Positions 20,090-28,384 of a DNA stretch of 64,000 bases are shown piece after piece (the first letter of the stretch is position 1; each line of letters starts with the position of its first letter). The position numbers were made by a program, and so were the translations under genes. Where the stretch lies: assembly GCF_901764995.1 (NCBI RefSeq), contig NZ_CABFKI010000008.1:52987-116986 (forward strand). Reading direction: 5' to 3'. This DNA is from Actinobacillus porcinus. GTDB lineage: Bacteria; Pseudomonadota; Gammaproteobacteria; Enterobacterales; Pasteurellaceae. Below the pieces are notes generated by a model, which searched no databases, was not told where the DNA came from, and was given only the letters and a program-made list of their open reading frames with translations.

Positions 20090-21091
20090 ATGGCGACAAT
20101 GAAAGACATCGCGCGTATCGCGCAAGTTTCCACCTCAACCGTGTCCCACGTGATTAATGGGACGCGGTTTGTGAGTGATGAAATGCGTGAAAAAATTATG
20201 GCGGTGGTGCGTGAATTGAATTACCAACCTTCTGCTTTAGCCCGTAGTTTTAAACTCAAAAAAACCCAAACTATCGGTATGTTGGTTACTGCCAGCAATA
20301 ACCCTTTTTTTGCCGAAGTAGTGGCGGCGGTGGAAGGCTATTGCGCCCAAAATGATTACAATCTCATTTTGGCTAACACCAATGGCGACAGCCAACGCTT
20401 GCAAAGCAGTTTGCAGATGTTAATCCAAAAACAAGTGGACGGTTTGTTGCTGATGAGTACAGAAACCCATTTAGCGGAGCAGCTTTCTCTTGAAATCAAT
20501 ATTCCTGCGGTGGTAATGGATTGGTGGCCAACGGCATTAAGTGCGGACAAAATTTTAGAAGATTCTGAGCTGGGCGGTTATCTTGCTACAAAATATTTGC
20601 TTGAACAGGGGCACCAAAAAATCGGGATTATCACAGGAAACTTGCAAAAACCGCTGGCGTTAAATCGTCTAAATGGTTACAAAAAAGCCCTATCCGAAGC
20701 GCAAATTCCCTTAAATGATCATTGGATTGTGGAAAGCCATTTTGATTTTGAGGGCGGTATTGTGGGAATGGAGAAGTTGCTGCAACAAAAAGAACGCCCG
20801 ACTGCCGTATTCGCTTGTAGCGATACCATCGCCGTGGGCGCGTATCAAACCCTTTGGAAACATCAATTAAGCGTGCCAAAAGATATATCTATTATTGGCT
20901 ATGATAATATCGATTTGGCTCAATACCTTGCACCGCCGTTAACCACCGTGCACCAGCCCAAACTAGAATTGGGCAAATTAGCGGTAGAGACGTTGTTAGA
21001 ACGCATCAAAAACCCTGAAAAAACAAACCGCACTTTAGTTCTCAAACCTGAAGTTATCGCGCGCAGTTCGGTTGCCAGACCAAGGGAATAA
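20090..21091 (+). CDS. rbsR: Ribose operon repressor RbsR (LacI family)
   Basis: RbsR represses the operon until ribose binds. The 333-residue LacI-family protein has an N-terminal helix-turn-helix ([20 protein letters not shown]), a hinge helix ([15 protein letters not shown]) and a periplasmic-binding-protein core. Its position at the end of rbsDACBK matches other gammaproteobacteria, and its expected operator is the palindrome at 15240-15255. No terminator separates it from rluE, apart from the inverted repeat that covers the rluE start. Confidence 0.95.
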   Translation: MATMKDIARIAQVSTSTVSHVINGTRFVSDEMREKIMAVVRELNYQPSALARSFKLKKTQTIGMLVTASNNPFFAEVVAAVEGYCAQNDYNLILANTNGDSQRLQSSLQMLIQKQVDGLLLMSTETHLAEQLSLEINIPAVVMDWWPTALSADKILEDSELGGYLATKYLLEQGHQKIGIITGNLQKPLALNRLNGYKKALSEAQIPLNDHWIVESHFDFEGGIVGMEKLLQQKERPTAVFACSDTIAVGAYQTLWKHQLSVPKDISIIGYDNIDLAQYLAPPLTTVHQPKLELGKLAVETLLERIKNPEKTNRTLVLKPEVIARSSVARPRE

Positions 21092-21096
21092 TTGCT

Positions 21097-21146
21097 ATAT
21101 TGGCGTTTAAATTTCTTATTCATTTTGCTTATGAAAACGCCAATAT
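21097..21146 (+). promoter_or_regulatory. 12-bp inverted repeat bracketing the rluE start codon
   Basis: ATATTGGCGTTT (21097-21108) pairs perfectly with AAACGCCAATAT (21135-21146). The intended ATG (21131-21133) lies in the loop beside the 3-prime arm. It could limit rluE translation, or work as an rbsR terminator without a T tract. Either role is inference. Confidence 0.5.
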
Positions 21147-21781
21147 TTTATCGCCAACGTAAAAAAACACCGACTAAACCGCATTCTACACCCCTTTCTT
21201 TAGCGGAAACCCAAATTATTTTGTTTAATAAACCCTTTGATGTGCTAACTCAATTCACCGATGAAAACGGGCGCGCCACACTCAAAGATTTTATTCCCAT
21301 TCCGAATATCTATGCCGCCGGTCGCCTTGATCGCGACAGTGAAGGACTGTTGATTTTAACCAACAACGGCGCATTACAACACCGTTTAGCAGATCCCAAA
21401 TTTAAAACAGAAAAAACCTATTGGGTCCAAGTGGAAGGGATTCCTACGGAACAGGATTTGGGTTTTTTACGCCACGGCGTGGAACTCAAAGACGGCTTAA
21501 CCAAGCCCGCTAAAGTGCGGTTAATTTCCGAACCGAATTTATGGCAACGTGTTCCCCCTATTCGCGAACGTAAACAAATCCCAACTAGTTGGTTAGAAAT
21601 CAAAATCAGCGAAGGCAAAAACCGCCAAGTACGCCGTATGACTGCCCATATTGGCTTTCCGACTTTGCGCTTAGTGCGCTACGCCACAGCGGGCTTAACC
21701 ATAGACGGCATTGAAAACGGCAAATACCGCGAATTAAGCGCGGTGGAAATTGAACGAGTTTTTAGGTTGATGAAGATGTAA
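21131..21781 (+). CDS. rluE: 23S rRNA pseudouridine(2457) synthase RluE
   Basis: RluE isomerises U2457 of 23S rRNA. I start it at the ATG at 21131 ([10 protein letters not shown]), giving 216 residues, because the longer open frame from 21092 adds a hydrophobic stretch unlike the family. No strong ribosome site is visible at either start. The catalytic-Asp motif is [19 protein letters not shown], and [25 protein letters not shown] is the RsuA/RluE C-terminal signature. The last 19 codons ([19 protein letters not shown]) are present a second time at 25218-25277, behind the PTS block. Confidence 0.93.
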   Translation: MKTPIFYRQRKKTPTKPHSTPLSLAETQIILFNKPFDVLTQFTDENGRATLKDFIPIPNIYAAGRLDRDSEGLLILTNNGALQHRLADPKFKTEKTYWVQVEGIPTEQDLGFLRHGVELKDGLTKPAKVRLISEPNLWQRVPPIRERKQIPTSWLEIKISEGKNRQVRRMTAHIGFPTLRLVRYATAGLTIDGIENGKYRELSAVEIERVFRLMKM

Positions 21782-21854
21782 TACAGATTTGTACCTGTAA
21801 AATAGATGATTACTGTTATTAAATAATAAGAAAGTGACTATTTATCAATGAATT

Positions 21855-21875
21855 AAGGCGGACTATAGCCGCCTT
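21855..21875. terminator. Hairpin between rluE and the PTS genes
   Basis: AAGGCGG and CCGCCTT form a 7-bp stem around ACTATAG, followed on the plus strand by ATCTTTT. It lies between convergent rluE and the EIIC gene and may terminate one or both. Confidence 0.65.
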
Positions 21876-21886
21876 ATCTTTTGGGA

Positions 21887-23245
21887 TTATTCTTCCTGTT
21901 TTGCTGGTTTTTTAGCGAGATAATTGTAAGCGACAAGTAATAAGAATATCGCAATAATGGTTGCCATAATCATATCTTTAGACATAAATTGCGCCATATT
22001 GCCCAATACAATACCAACACCACCAAAATCAGTATCAGAGAAAGTGGTATTAGCAAAACCTAATGAACCTAGAACCGGTAATAAGAACACAGGTAAGAAT
22101 GTGATTAATACACCGTGTACAAATGCGCCTAGAATTGCGCCACGGCGTCCCCCTGTTGCATTACCAAACACACCCGCCGTTGCACCACAGAAGAAGTGCG
22201 GAACAACACCAGGTAGAATTAATACCCAATTTAATTGACCGAGCAATACTAATCCGACAATGCCGCCAACAAAGCTTGATAAGAAACCAATTAATACGGC
22301 ATTAGGTGCGTAAGGAAATACAATTGGGCAATCTAGAGCAGGTTTTGCATTCGGGACTAATTTCTCTGAAATACCTGTAAATGCAGGAACAATTTCAGCT
22401 AAGATTAAACGTACACCCGCTAAAATAACATATACACCTGCCGCAAAGGTGATAGCTTGAATCGTTGCATAAACTAAATAATGCTGACCATTACTAAAGT
22501 TAGCTGATACATATTCATTACCGGACGCAATCGCTAATACAAAATAAATTACCATCATAGTTAATGAAATGGATACTGAGCTATCACGTAGGAAACTTAG
22601 ATTTTTTGGTAAATCCATTTCTTCGGTGGATTTTGAACCTTTACCAACAATCTGACCAATGGCTCCCGAAAGTGCATAACCAATTGTACCGAAATGCCCA
22701 AAACCAACGTCATCACTGCCCGTGATTTTTTTCATATAGAAATGTGCTAAAGCAGGGAAAAACGCCATTATTAATCCTAAGGTTAGTGAGCCGACAAAGA
22801 TTAATTGGATACCTTCAAAGCCAGCAACAGTAAGAATAACACCGATCATACAAGCCATATAAAATGTATGATGACCTGTTAGGAAAATAAATTTTAAACG
22901 CGTAAAACGTGCGACAAGAATATTAGCAAGCATACCGAACGCCATAATAAGTGCGGTTGCAGTACCATATTTTTCTAATGCCATTGATACAATGGCCTCG
23001 TTATTTGGAATAATCCCTTGAACATTAAATGCGTGTTCAAACATTCCGCCTAATGGTGTGAGTGAGCTTAATAAAACCGTTGCACCACCACCTAACACAA
23101 GGAAGCCAAGAATCGTTTTGATTGTGCCTTTCACAATGTCAGGTGCAGATTTTTTCTGTGCAATGAGACCGACTAAAGCAATAAGTCCAACTAATACGGC
23201 TGGTACTTTGAGAATATCTAAAATAAAGAAAAGTATGGATTCCAT
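21887..23245 (-). CDS. PTS system EIIC component, UlaA/SgaT (ascorbate) type
   Basis: This 452-residue integral membrane protein belongs to the UlaA family of phosphotransferase permeases (L-ascorbate class). It has 10-12 hydrophobic segments. IVKGTIKTILGFLVLGGGATVL near the N-terminus, LTGHHTFYMACMIGV, and GVVPHFFCGATAGVFGNATGGRRGA resemble UlaA motifs. It is the last gene of a leftward EIIA-EIIB-EIIC operon. The substrate is probably ascorbate or another sugar acid or pentitol-like compound. No ulaD/E/F-type catabolic genes lie nearby, so the real substrate is open. Confidence 0.85.
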   Translation of the reverse strand: MESILFFILDILKVPAVLVGLIALVGLIAQKKSAPDIVKGTIKTILGFLVLGGGATVLLSSLTPLGGMFEHAFNVQGIIPNNEAIVSMALEKYGTATALIMAFGMLANILVARFTRLKFIFLTGHHTFYMACMIGVILTVAGFEGIQLIFVGSLTLGLIMAFFPALAHFYMKKITGSDDVGFGHFGTIGYALSGAIGQIVGKGSKSTEEMDLPKNLSFLRDSSVSISLTMMVIYFVLAIASGNEYVSANFSNGQHYLVYATIQAITFAAGVYVILAGVRLILAEIVPAFTGISEKLVPNAKPALDCPIVFPYAPNAVLIGFLSSFVGGIVGLVLLGQLNWVLILPGVVPHFFCGATAGVFGNATGGRRGAILGAFVHGVLITFLPVFLLPVLGSLGFANTTFSDTDFGGVGIVLGNMAQFMSKDMIMATIIAIFLLLVAYNYLAKKPAKQEE

Positions 23246-23254
23246 AAGTCACTC

Positions 23255-23524
23255 CTATTTATTGAAATATTCTGCGAGTTTTTCTTCAAACTCTTTAACA
23301 CTAACAATGTTTTTTACCACAATGAGTTTCTCTGCAGGTAAGTTGCTACTACTTGCGATATCTGCGCCCATGATAAATAAATCAGCGTCATTTACTGACA
23401 CAGAAGCTAAATCTTGATGATCAACTTCTGCTTCTTTTCCAAGTGCTTTTAATGCCTTTTTAATGTTCATTTCCATCATAAAGCTACTGCCCAAGCCGTG
23501 ACCACAAACTGCCATAATTTTCAT
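23255..23524 (-). CDS. PTS system EIIB component, UlaB (lactose/ascorbate) type
   Basis: This 89-residue cytoplasmic protein carries the phospho-accepting cysteine in the loop AVCGHGLGSSFMMEM near residue 7, the layout of UlaB/SgaB EIIB proteins. It receives phosphate from EIIA and passes it to the sugar held by EIIC. The ribosome site CAGGAG precedes the ATG. It lies 9 bases upstream of the EIIC gene and 14 bases downstream of the EIIA gene. Confidence 0.88.
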   Translation of the reverse strand: MKIMAVCGHGLGSSFMMEMNIKKALKALGKEAEVDHQDLASVSVNDADLFIMGADIASSSNLPAEKLIVVKNIVSVKEFEEKLAEYFNK

Positions 23525-23538
23525 AGTAATCTCCTGTT

Positions 23539-23979
23539 TTAGTAACGATAAAGAATGTCGGTGATTTCAGTTATGCTGTTTGCCTGAATAATTTGCTGAA
23601 CAGCTTCTTCATTAGAAAGCAATTCAGCAACGACAGAAAGCATTTCCAAGTGAGATTTGCTGTCCTTTGCTGCTAACATCAATATAATATGGACAGGATC
23701 ATTATCTGAACCAAAATTGATACCTTGTTTTAATACAACTAAAGATAAAGCCTGTTCATTGGCGCCGTCTTCAGGGCGAGAATGTGGCATTGCAATTTGT
23801 GGGGCAATCACATAATAAGGGCCTAATTCTTGATGAGTTTGAAATATGCATTCGACATAACTCGGTTCAATGAGATGTTCAGAAAGCAACGGCTCAGCAC
23901 AGTATTGCACCGCTTGCTGCCAATTGTCCACAGAATCAATTAATTGAATATGACTTAACGGTAAAAATTGTTTTAACAT
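23539..23979 (-). CDS. PTS system EIIA component (fructose/mannitol/UlaC type)
   Basis: This 146-residue EIIA-2 domain protein has the active-site histidine in IAPQIAMPHSRPEDGANEQALSL. I start it at 23979 (MLKQFLPLSH) because GAGG lies 5 bases upstream. The open frame extends to 24036 without a ribosome site. It is the first gene of the leftward PTS operon and is divergent from the LacI-type regulator. The order EIIA-EIIB-EIIC is unlike E. coli ulaABC, but cassettes of this order occur in other bacteria. Confidence 0.86.
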   Translation of the reverse strand: MLKQFLPLSHIQLIDSVDNWQQAVQYCAEPLLSEHLIEPSYVECIFQTHQELGPYYVIAPQIAMPHSRPEDGANEQALSLVVLKQGINFGSDNDPVHIILMLAAKDSKSHLEMLSVVAELLSNEEAVQQIIQANSITEITDILYRY

Positions 23980-24021
23980 AGACACCTCAACCATTAGCGA
24001 TGAAGTCAATGTAAAACTAAA

Positions 24022-24035
24022 TGATAGCGTTATCA
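24022..24035. promoter_or_regulatory. Probable operator of the LacI-type PTS regulator
   Basis: TGATAGCGTTATCA is a near-perfect inverted repeat (TGATA and TATCA around GCGT). It lies in the divergent region 43 bases upstream of the EIIA start. It is the best operator candidate for the adjacent repressor, which is inference from position and symmetry. Confidence 0.55.
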
Positions 24036-24053
24036 ATGATTAAAATTTATTTT

Positions 24054-24069
24054 TGTGATCTGCTTCACA
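24054..24069. promoter_or_regulatory. CRP site in the PTS divergent promoter region
   Basis: TGTGATCTGCTTCACA is a perfect TGTGA-N6-TCACA palindrome between the divergent EIIA and regulator genes. It is strikingly similar to the rbs site at 15164-15179. Confidence 0.85.
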
Positions 24070-24171
24070 TTTTAGTAGAAAATAGTTTTGTCCATGTCTT
24101 TTTTAATAGATATTCTAGGGGGCATCTTATTAAAGGGTAAATGAATCCCTGTTATTAGTAGGAGAGATTTT

Positions 24172-25191
24172 ATGTCGTTATATTCTCATTTAACGCATCG
24201 GCGTTCGACAGGCAAAGTAACATTAGCAGATGTAGCAAAAGAAGCTGGCGTAGGGACAATGACTGTGTCTCGAGCCTTACGGACACCCGAAATGGTGTCA
24301 GAAACGATTCGTGAGAAAATTCAGCTTGCCGTCAAAAAATTAGGATACGTTCCAAACACTGCAGCGCGAGAGTTAGCTTCTGCTTCATCGAGAAACATCG
24401 TTGTTGTAACATCATCTTTACTTTCAATAGAAAATAGCTTAATTCTTGAATCATTACAGAATCAATTAAAATCGTCTAATTTTCAATTGGTTATTCTAGT
24501 CGCTAATGAATATTCTTGGTTAAATAAGTTAATTAACAATATGCCACTTGCGGTGATATTATTAAATTTATCCTGTCCCCAAGAAGAAGCTGAGTGGATT
24601 CAAAATAGTGGAATAGTATGCTTAGAAATTGGCTCAAAACACACCAATACGGTGGGGATAAATATTGGTATTGATACAAAAAGTGCGGTACAAAAAGTGA
24701 TTGATTATTTAGTGAGTAAGGGGTATCACGATATTGGGTTACTTTGTGCACAACAAGAACAAGCTATCTTTCAACAATATCTAGCCTGTTGGCATACAGC
24801 ATTACATCATCATCACTTAAATTCACATCAGGTTTTACATTGTTCTGATCCCATTTCATTTTCAACAGGGGCTAAATTATTTAATGATGCGCTCTCTAGT
24901 TGGGGAAAAATTGATGCCTTTGTCTTTTTATCTGATCAGTTAGCTTGTGGGGCATTATTTGAAGCGCAACGACAGCATATTTCAGTGCCTTATGATGTCG
25001 CGATAATTGGTTTAGGTGGGTTAGAATGTAGTGAAACTACCTATCCGAAATTAACAACATTACATATTCCTTATGCTGAATTAGGACAAATAGCAGGGAA
25101 AAAATTACTTGAATTATTGTCTTTTCCTGACAGGGACACGCAAAACGCAATTTTACTTGATACGTATATTATAAAAAGAGAAAGTGCCTAG
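24172..25191 (+). CDS. LacI/GntR-subfamily transcriptional regulator of the PTS operon
   Basis: This 339-residue LacI-family regulator has a helix-turn-helix near residues 16-40 (VTLADVAKEAGVGTMTVSRA), a hinge (GYVPNTAARELASASS) and an effector-binding core. The style is closest to the GntR/IdnR branch, whose members respond to sugar acids. The sensing core is more divergent than that of RbsR. It is divergent from the EIIA gene, with an operator candidate and a CRP site between them, so it most likely represses the PTS genes. Confidence 0.85.
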   Translation: MSLYSHLTHRRSTGKVTLADVAKEAGVGTMTVSRALRTPEMVSETIREKIQLAVKKLGYVPNTAARELASASSRNIVVVTSSLLSIENSLILESLQNQLKSSNFQLVILVANEYSWLNKLINNMPLAVILLNLSCPQEEAEWIQNSGIVCLEIGSKHTNTVGINIGIDTKSAVQKVIDYLVSKGYHDIGLLCAQQEQAIFQQYLACWHTALHHHHLNSHQVLHCSDPISFSTGAKLFNDALSSWGKIDAFVFLSDQLACGALFEAQRQHISVPYDVAIIGLGGLECSETTYPKLTTLHIPYAELGQIAGKKLLELLSFPDRDTQNAILLDTYIIKRESA

Positions 25192-25217
25192 TAATAAACT
25201 GACTCATTGGAATTGTA

Positions 25218-25277
25218 AAATATCGCGAATTAAGCGCGGTGGAAATTGAGCGGGTTTTTAGGTTGATGAAGATGTAA
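25218..25277 (+). pseudogene. Duplicated 3-prime fragment of rluE
   Basis: Twenty codons including the stop repeat the end of rluE. The peptide [19 protein letters not shown] is identical to that at 21722-21781, and the DNA differs at only three silent positions. No start or upstream part of rluE is present. It lies 26 bases after the regulator gene, so the PTS block is flanked by two rluE tails. This is best read as a scar of recombination with DNA from a relative. Confidence 0.9.
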
Positions 25278-25368
25278 TAATCAAATGCTATAACGAAGCA
25301 TAAAAAGTTATTGGCAAGTTTGCAACAAATTGATAACAATACAACTCTTTATCTTCTAAGGAGCTTTT

Positions 25369-26391
25369 ATGATTACAGGTCTTTTATGTGGATTCTTGTT
25401 TGGTTTTGTGTTACAACGCGGGCGTTTCTGTATCACTGGCGCATTTCGCGATATGTATGTCACAAAAAATAACAAGATGTTTATTGCGTTGCTTATCGCG
25501 ATCACCGTGCAATCAGTCGGTTTTTTCTTGCTTAAGGAAATCGGTGTGTTGAATGTCGCGCCCGCGGAAAACTTTGCCCCTATTGCTGTGTTGATTGGTG
25601 CCTTTGTGTTTGGAGTTGGCATTGTGTTGGCGGGTGGTTGTGCAACGGGAACTTGGTATCGTGCCGGTGAGGGTTTGATCGGTAGCTGGGTGGCATTAAT
25701 TGTTTATATGCTATTTAGCGCGATGATGCGCACTGGCCCATTAGGTGAGCTAAATTCCGGCTTGAAAAGTTTGGCGACTACAGAGCAGAAAACCATTTAT
25801 GAAACCTTAGGTGTTTCGCCGTGGATTTTAGTTGTCGTATTAAGTGCGGTCACACTGTTCTTAGTTTATCAACAACTTTCAAAACCGAAAGTGAAACTCG
25901 CCACGATGAAACCAAAGAAAACGGGGCTTGCGCATATTTTATTTGAAAAACGCTGGAACCCTTTTGTGACCGCTGTGATTATCGGATTGATCGCCACTGC
26001 CGCCTGGCCGTTAAGTGTCGCAACCGGACGTGAATTTGGGTTAGGTATTACGGGGCCATCTGCGAATATCATGCAATTTTTGGTGACCGGCGACAGCAAA
26101 TTTATTAACTGGGGCGTGTTCTTAGTATTAGGTATTTTGATTGGATCCTTTGTGGCAGCAAAAGGTGCAAATGAATTCCGCTTCCGCGTGCCGGATGTGG
26201 ATACGATATTGAAAAGTGCAGCCGGTGGTGTTTTAATGGGTATTGGCGCAACTTGGGCAGGTGGCTGTTCCATTGGTAATGGGATGGTAGAAACTTCGTT
26301 CTTTTCATGGCAAGGTTGGGTTTCATTACCCGTTATGATTTTAGGTACTTGGGTGGCTGCGTATTTTACAATCGTTCGCCGCGCGAAATAA
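25369..26391 (+). CDS. tsuA: YeeE/YedE-family thiosulfate transporter TsuA
   Basis: TsuA is an inner-membrane channel-like transporter that takes up thiosulfate for cysteine synthesis. The 340-residue protein has about 9-10 hydrophobic segments. It shows the YeeE Cys/Gly motifs: LQRGRFCITGAFRD near 20, VLAGGCATGTWYRAGEG near 85-100, and TWAGGCSIGNGMVETS near 300. These cysteines are thought to form the thiosulfate path. AAGGAG precedes the ATG. It is followed by the TusA-like partner 18 bases downstream. Confidence 0.9.
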   Translation: MITGLLCGFLFGFVLQRGRFCITGAFRDMYVTKNNKMFIALLIAITVQSVGFFLLKEIGVLNVAPAENFAPIAVLIGAFVFGVGIVLAGGCATGTWYRAGEGLIGSWVALIVYMLFSAMMRTGPLGELNSGLKSLATTEQKTIYETLGVSPWILVVVLSAVTLFLVYQQLSKPKVKLATMKPKKTGLAHILFEKRWNPFVTAVIIGLIATAAWPLSVATGREFGLGITGPSANIMQFLVTGDSKFINWGVFLVLGILIGSFVAAKGANEFRFRVPDVDTILKSAAGGVLMGIGATWAGGCSIGNGMVETSFFSWQGWVSLPVMILGTWVAAYFTIVRRAK

Positions 26392-26409
26392 AAATAAAAG
26401 GAAAATAAT

Positions 26410-26631
26410 ATGTTAGTAAAATTAGAAACAGCGGGTTTAGTTTGTCCTTTTCCATTAATGGAAGCCAAAGAAGCAATGGCGAAATTAAATAAAGGGGATG
26501 GTATTGTTATTGAATTTGATTGCACACAAGCAACGGAAGCCATTCCGGCTTGGGCGGCAGAAGAGGGTTATGAAGTCACTGACTTTGAGCAAATCGATGA
26601 CGCTAAATGGACGATAACAGTCATTAAATAA
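26410..26631 (+). CDS. tsuB: TusA-family sulfur carrier TsuB
   Basis: This 73-residue cytoplasmic sulfur-relay protein of the TusA/YeeD/SirA family has the catalytic cysteine in the CPxP motif, here CPFPLMEAKEAM near residue 14. Paired with YeeE it is expected to accept or process imported thiosulfate. AAAAGGAAAATAAT gives a ribosome site ahead of the ATG. A hairpin terminator follows the stop. Confidence 0.9.
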   Translation: MLVKLETAGLVCPFPLMEAKEAMAKLNKGDGIVIEFDCTQATEAIPAWAAEEGYEVTDFEQIDDAKWTITVIK

Positions 26632-26639
26632 CGATGAGA

Positions 26640-26667
26640 AAGCCTGTTTTTAAATAGGCTTTTTTAT
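26640..26667 (+). terminator. Terminator of tsuAB
   Basis: AAGCCT and AGGCTT form a stem around a 10-nt loop. A run of six T then follows the stem, eight bases after the tsuB stop. Confidence 0.75.
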
Positions 26668-26704
26668 TTGGTTGAAAGTAAAGATGATTATCAAGGTATA
26701 AATT

Positions 26705-27160
26705 ATGCATAAACCCAATATCACGATGGCGTGCGTTGTGCATTGCAAAGGTAAGTTTTTGTTTGTGGAAGAAATCGAATACGGCAAGCGTACGTTGAAC
26801 CAGCCTGCCGGGCATTTGGAAAAGGATGAAAGTATTTTGCAAGGGGCGAGCCGTGAGCTTTATGAAGAAACGGGGATTCGTGCTGAAATGCAAAAATTGG
26901 TCAAAATCTATCAATGGCATGCGCCGCGCAGTCAAACGGATTATTTGCGTTTTGTGTTTGCGTTGGAACTGGATGATTGGGTTGAGGTTACCCCCTTGGA
27001 CAGTGATATTACACGCGGTTTGTGGCTGACCTTAGAGGAATTTAATGCTTATATTGCGCAAGATGGGCAATGTGCGCGTAATCCTTTGGTGATACAAGCG
27101 ATTCAGGATTATTTGCATGGGGACGGTTATCCTTTGGATGTATTGACCGTATTTGAATAA
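26705..27160 (+). CDS. nudJ: NUDIX hydrolase NudJ (HMP-PP / nucleotide phosphatase)
   Basis: NudJ-type NUDIX hydrolases act on thiamine-pathway HMP-pyrophosphate and other diphosphates. The 151 residues hold the NUDIX box near 38-60 as GHLEKDESILQGASREL followed by YEETGI, with all the catalytic glutamates. The N-terminal HKPNITMACVV and the C-terminal YPLDVL are also typical of NudJ. In E. coli the gene lies upstream of mnmA, but here potD follows in the opposite direction, with repeat copy 2 between them. Confidence 0.88.
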   Translation: MHKPNITMACVVHCKGKFLFVEEIEYGKRTLNQPAGHLEKDESILQGASRELYEETGIRAEMQKLVKIYQWHAPRSQTDYLRFVFALELDDWVEVTPLDSDITRGLWLTLEEFNAYIAQDGQCARNPLVIQAIQDYLHGDGYPLDVLTVFE

Positions 27161-27165
27161 TAAAA

Positions 27166-27216
27166 GAGCCGCAGAGCGGCTCAGATTCAACAACCCCATA
27201 CGGCTCGTATGGGGGT
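27166..27216 (-). repeat. Dispersed 51-bp double-hairpin element, copy 2
   Basis: This copy is in reverse orientation. The 17-nt palindrome GAGCCGC-AGA-GCGGCTC (27166-27182) comes first, then a 9-nt spacer AGATTCAAC, then a 25-nt palindrome (27192-27216; arms AACCCCATAC and GTATGGGGGT around GGCTC). The arms differ from copy 1 by paired changes (T-A to C-G), with one mismatch near the end. It lies between convergent nudJ and potD. Confidence 0.88.
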
Positions 27217-27220
27217 ATCC

Positions 27221-28267
27221 TTATTTTTGCGTTTTTAATAAATTCCAATATTTTTCATAAATATCCACAGCGTTGCCTACGTCTGCTTGGAAAATACCTT
27301 TTTTCACTTCTTCTTCCGGTGGGAATAATAATGGGTTTGCTGCATCTTCAGGTTTTAGCAACGCTTTAACGCCTTTGTTTGGCATCGAATAACCCATTCG
27401 TTCGATAATGATTTTGGCGTGTTCCGGGCGAAGCATACAATCAATAAATTTATGGGCAGCGTCTACGTGTTTTGAACCTTTAGGAATGGCGTAGTTGTCC
27501 ATCCAGAAAATCGCCCCTTCTTTCGGGTAGATAAATTTAATATCAGGATTTTCTTTATTCGCCATATAAGCCGAGCCATTCCAAATCATCCCCAAATCCA
27601 CTTCCCCTTGAATATACGGCAGTTCAGGCGTATCTGAGTTAAAGGTTGCCACATTCGGTAATAATTTTGTCAAACGTTCATAGGCGGCTTTGATTTCTTC
27701 TTCATTAGTGGTATTTGGCGACTTGCCGTCTAACAATAAGGCAATGTGGAACACCTCGCGCGCATCCGCGGTCAACAATACCTTGCCTTTGTATTCCGGG
27801 TTCCATAAATCGCCCCAACCGCTGATTTTACTTGGATCAACCGCCGCAATATTAACGCCGATACCGGTTAAACCATAAACATAAGGTAAAGAATATTGGT
27901 TATTTGGATCAAATTCCTTGTTTAAGAGGTTGTCCGGAATTTGGTGAAAATTGCTGAGTTTGCTGTGATCAATTTTCTCCAACATCCCTTCTTTGACCAT
28001 TTTGCCAATGTAATAGCTGGATGGGAAAACCAAATCATAGCCGGCATCCTGCATTAACTTCATTTTAGAATACATTTCTTCATTGCTTTCAAAGGTAGAA
28101 TAATTGACGTTAATGCCGGTTTCTTTCGTAAAGGCAGCAATGAGATCGGATGGAATGTAGTCTGTCCAGTTATAAATACGGATTTCTTCAGCCCAAGATT
28201 GTGCAGAAAATAACGCAATGGCTGAAAGCATTAAACTTTTTAATGAACGAGAAAGGATCGCTTTCAT
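27221..28267 (-). CDS. potD: Spermidine/putrescine-binding periplasmic protein PotD
   Basis: PotD is the periplasmic polyamine-binding subunit of the PotABCD importer. The 348-residue precursor has a signal peptide (ALFSAQSWA) and starts its mature part with [20 protein letters not shown], the PotD hallmark. W and D/E residues of the polyamine site are visible ([49 protein letters not shown]). No potABC genes lie beside it, so this is an orphan binding protein in this window. It is divergent from a PuuB-like oxidase. Confidence 0.93.
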   Translation of the reverse strand: MKAILSRSLKSLMLSAIALFSAQSWAEEIRIYNWTDYIPSDLIAAFTKETGINVNYSTFESNEEMYSKMKLMQDAGYDLVFPSSYYIGKMVKEGMLEKIDHSKLSNFHQIPDNLLNKEFDPNNQYSLPYVYGLTGIGVNIAAVDPSKISGWGDLWNPEYKGKVLLTADAREVFHIALLLDGKSPNTTNEEEIKAAYERLTKLLPNVATFNSDTPELPYIQGEVDLGMIWNGSAYMANKENPDIKFIYPKEGAIFWMDNYAIPKGSKHVDAAHKFIDCMLRPEHAKIIIERMGYSMPNKGVKALLKPEDAANPLLFPPEEEVKKGIFQADVGNAVDIYEKYWNLLKTQK

Positions 28268-28384
28268 GATGTGTACTCCTTAAAGTGCGGTCAGAATTTG
28301 AAAAGATTATAGCATAGTTGGAAAGCGTTGACATATACGCTCAGCCGAGTAAGATCCCCATCCAATTACTTTAGGAAAATCATT

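Noticed and set aside
21887..25191. PTS block as a transposon or integrative element
   Set aside because: No transposase, integrase, terminal inverted repeats or tRNA target is visible. The flanking repeat is a coding tail of rluE, not a short target duplication.
25869..26543. 224-codon open frame antisense to tsuA/tsuB
   Set aside because: It spans the end of tsuA and the start of tsuB on the opposite strand. The translation is low-complexity and unlike any known protein, while tsuA and tsuB are clear families.
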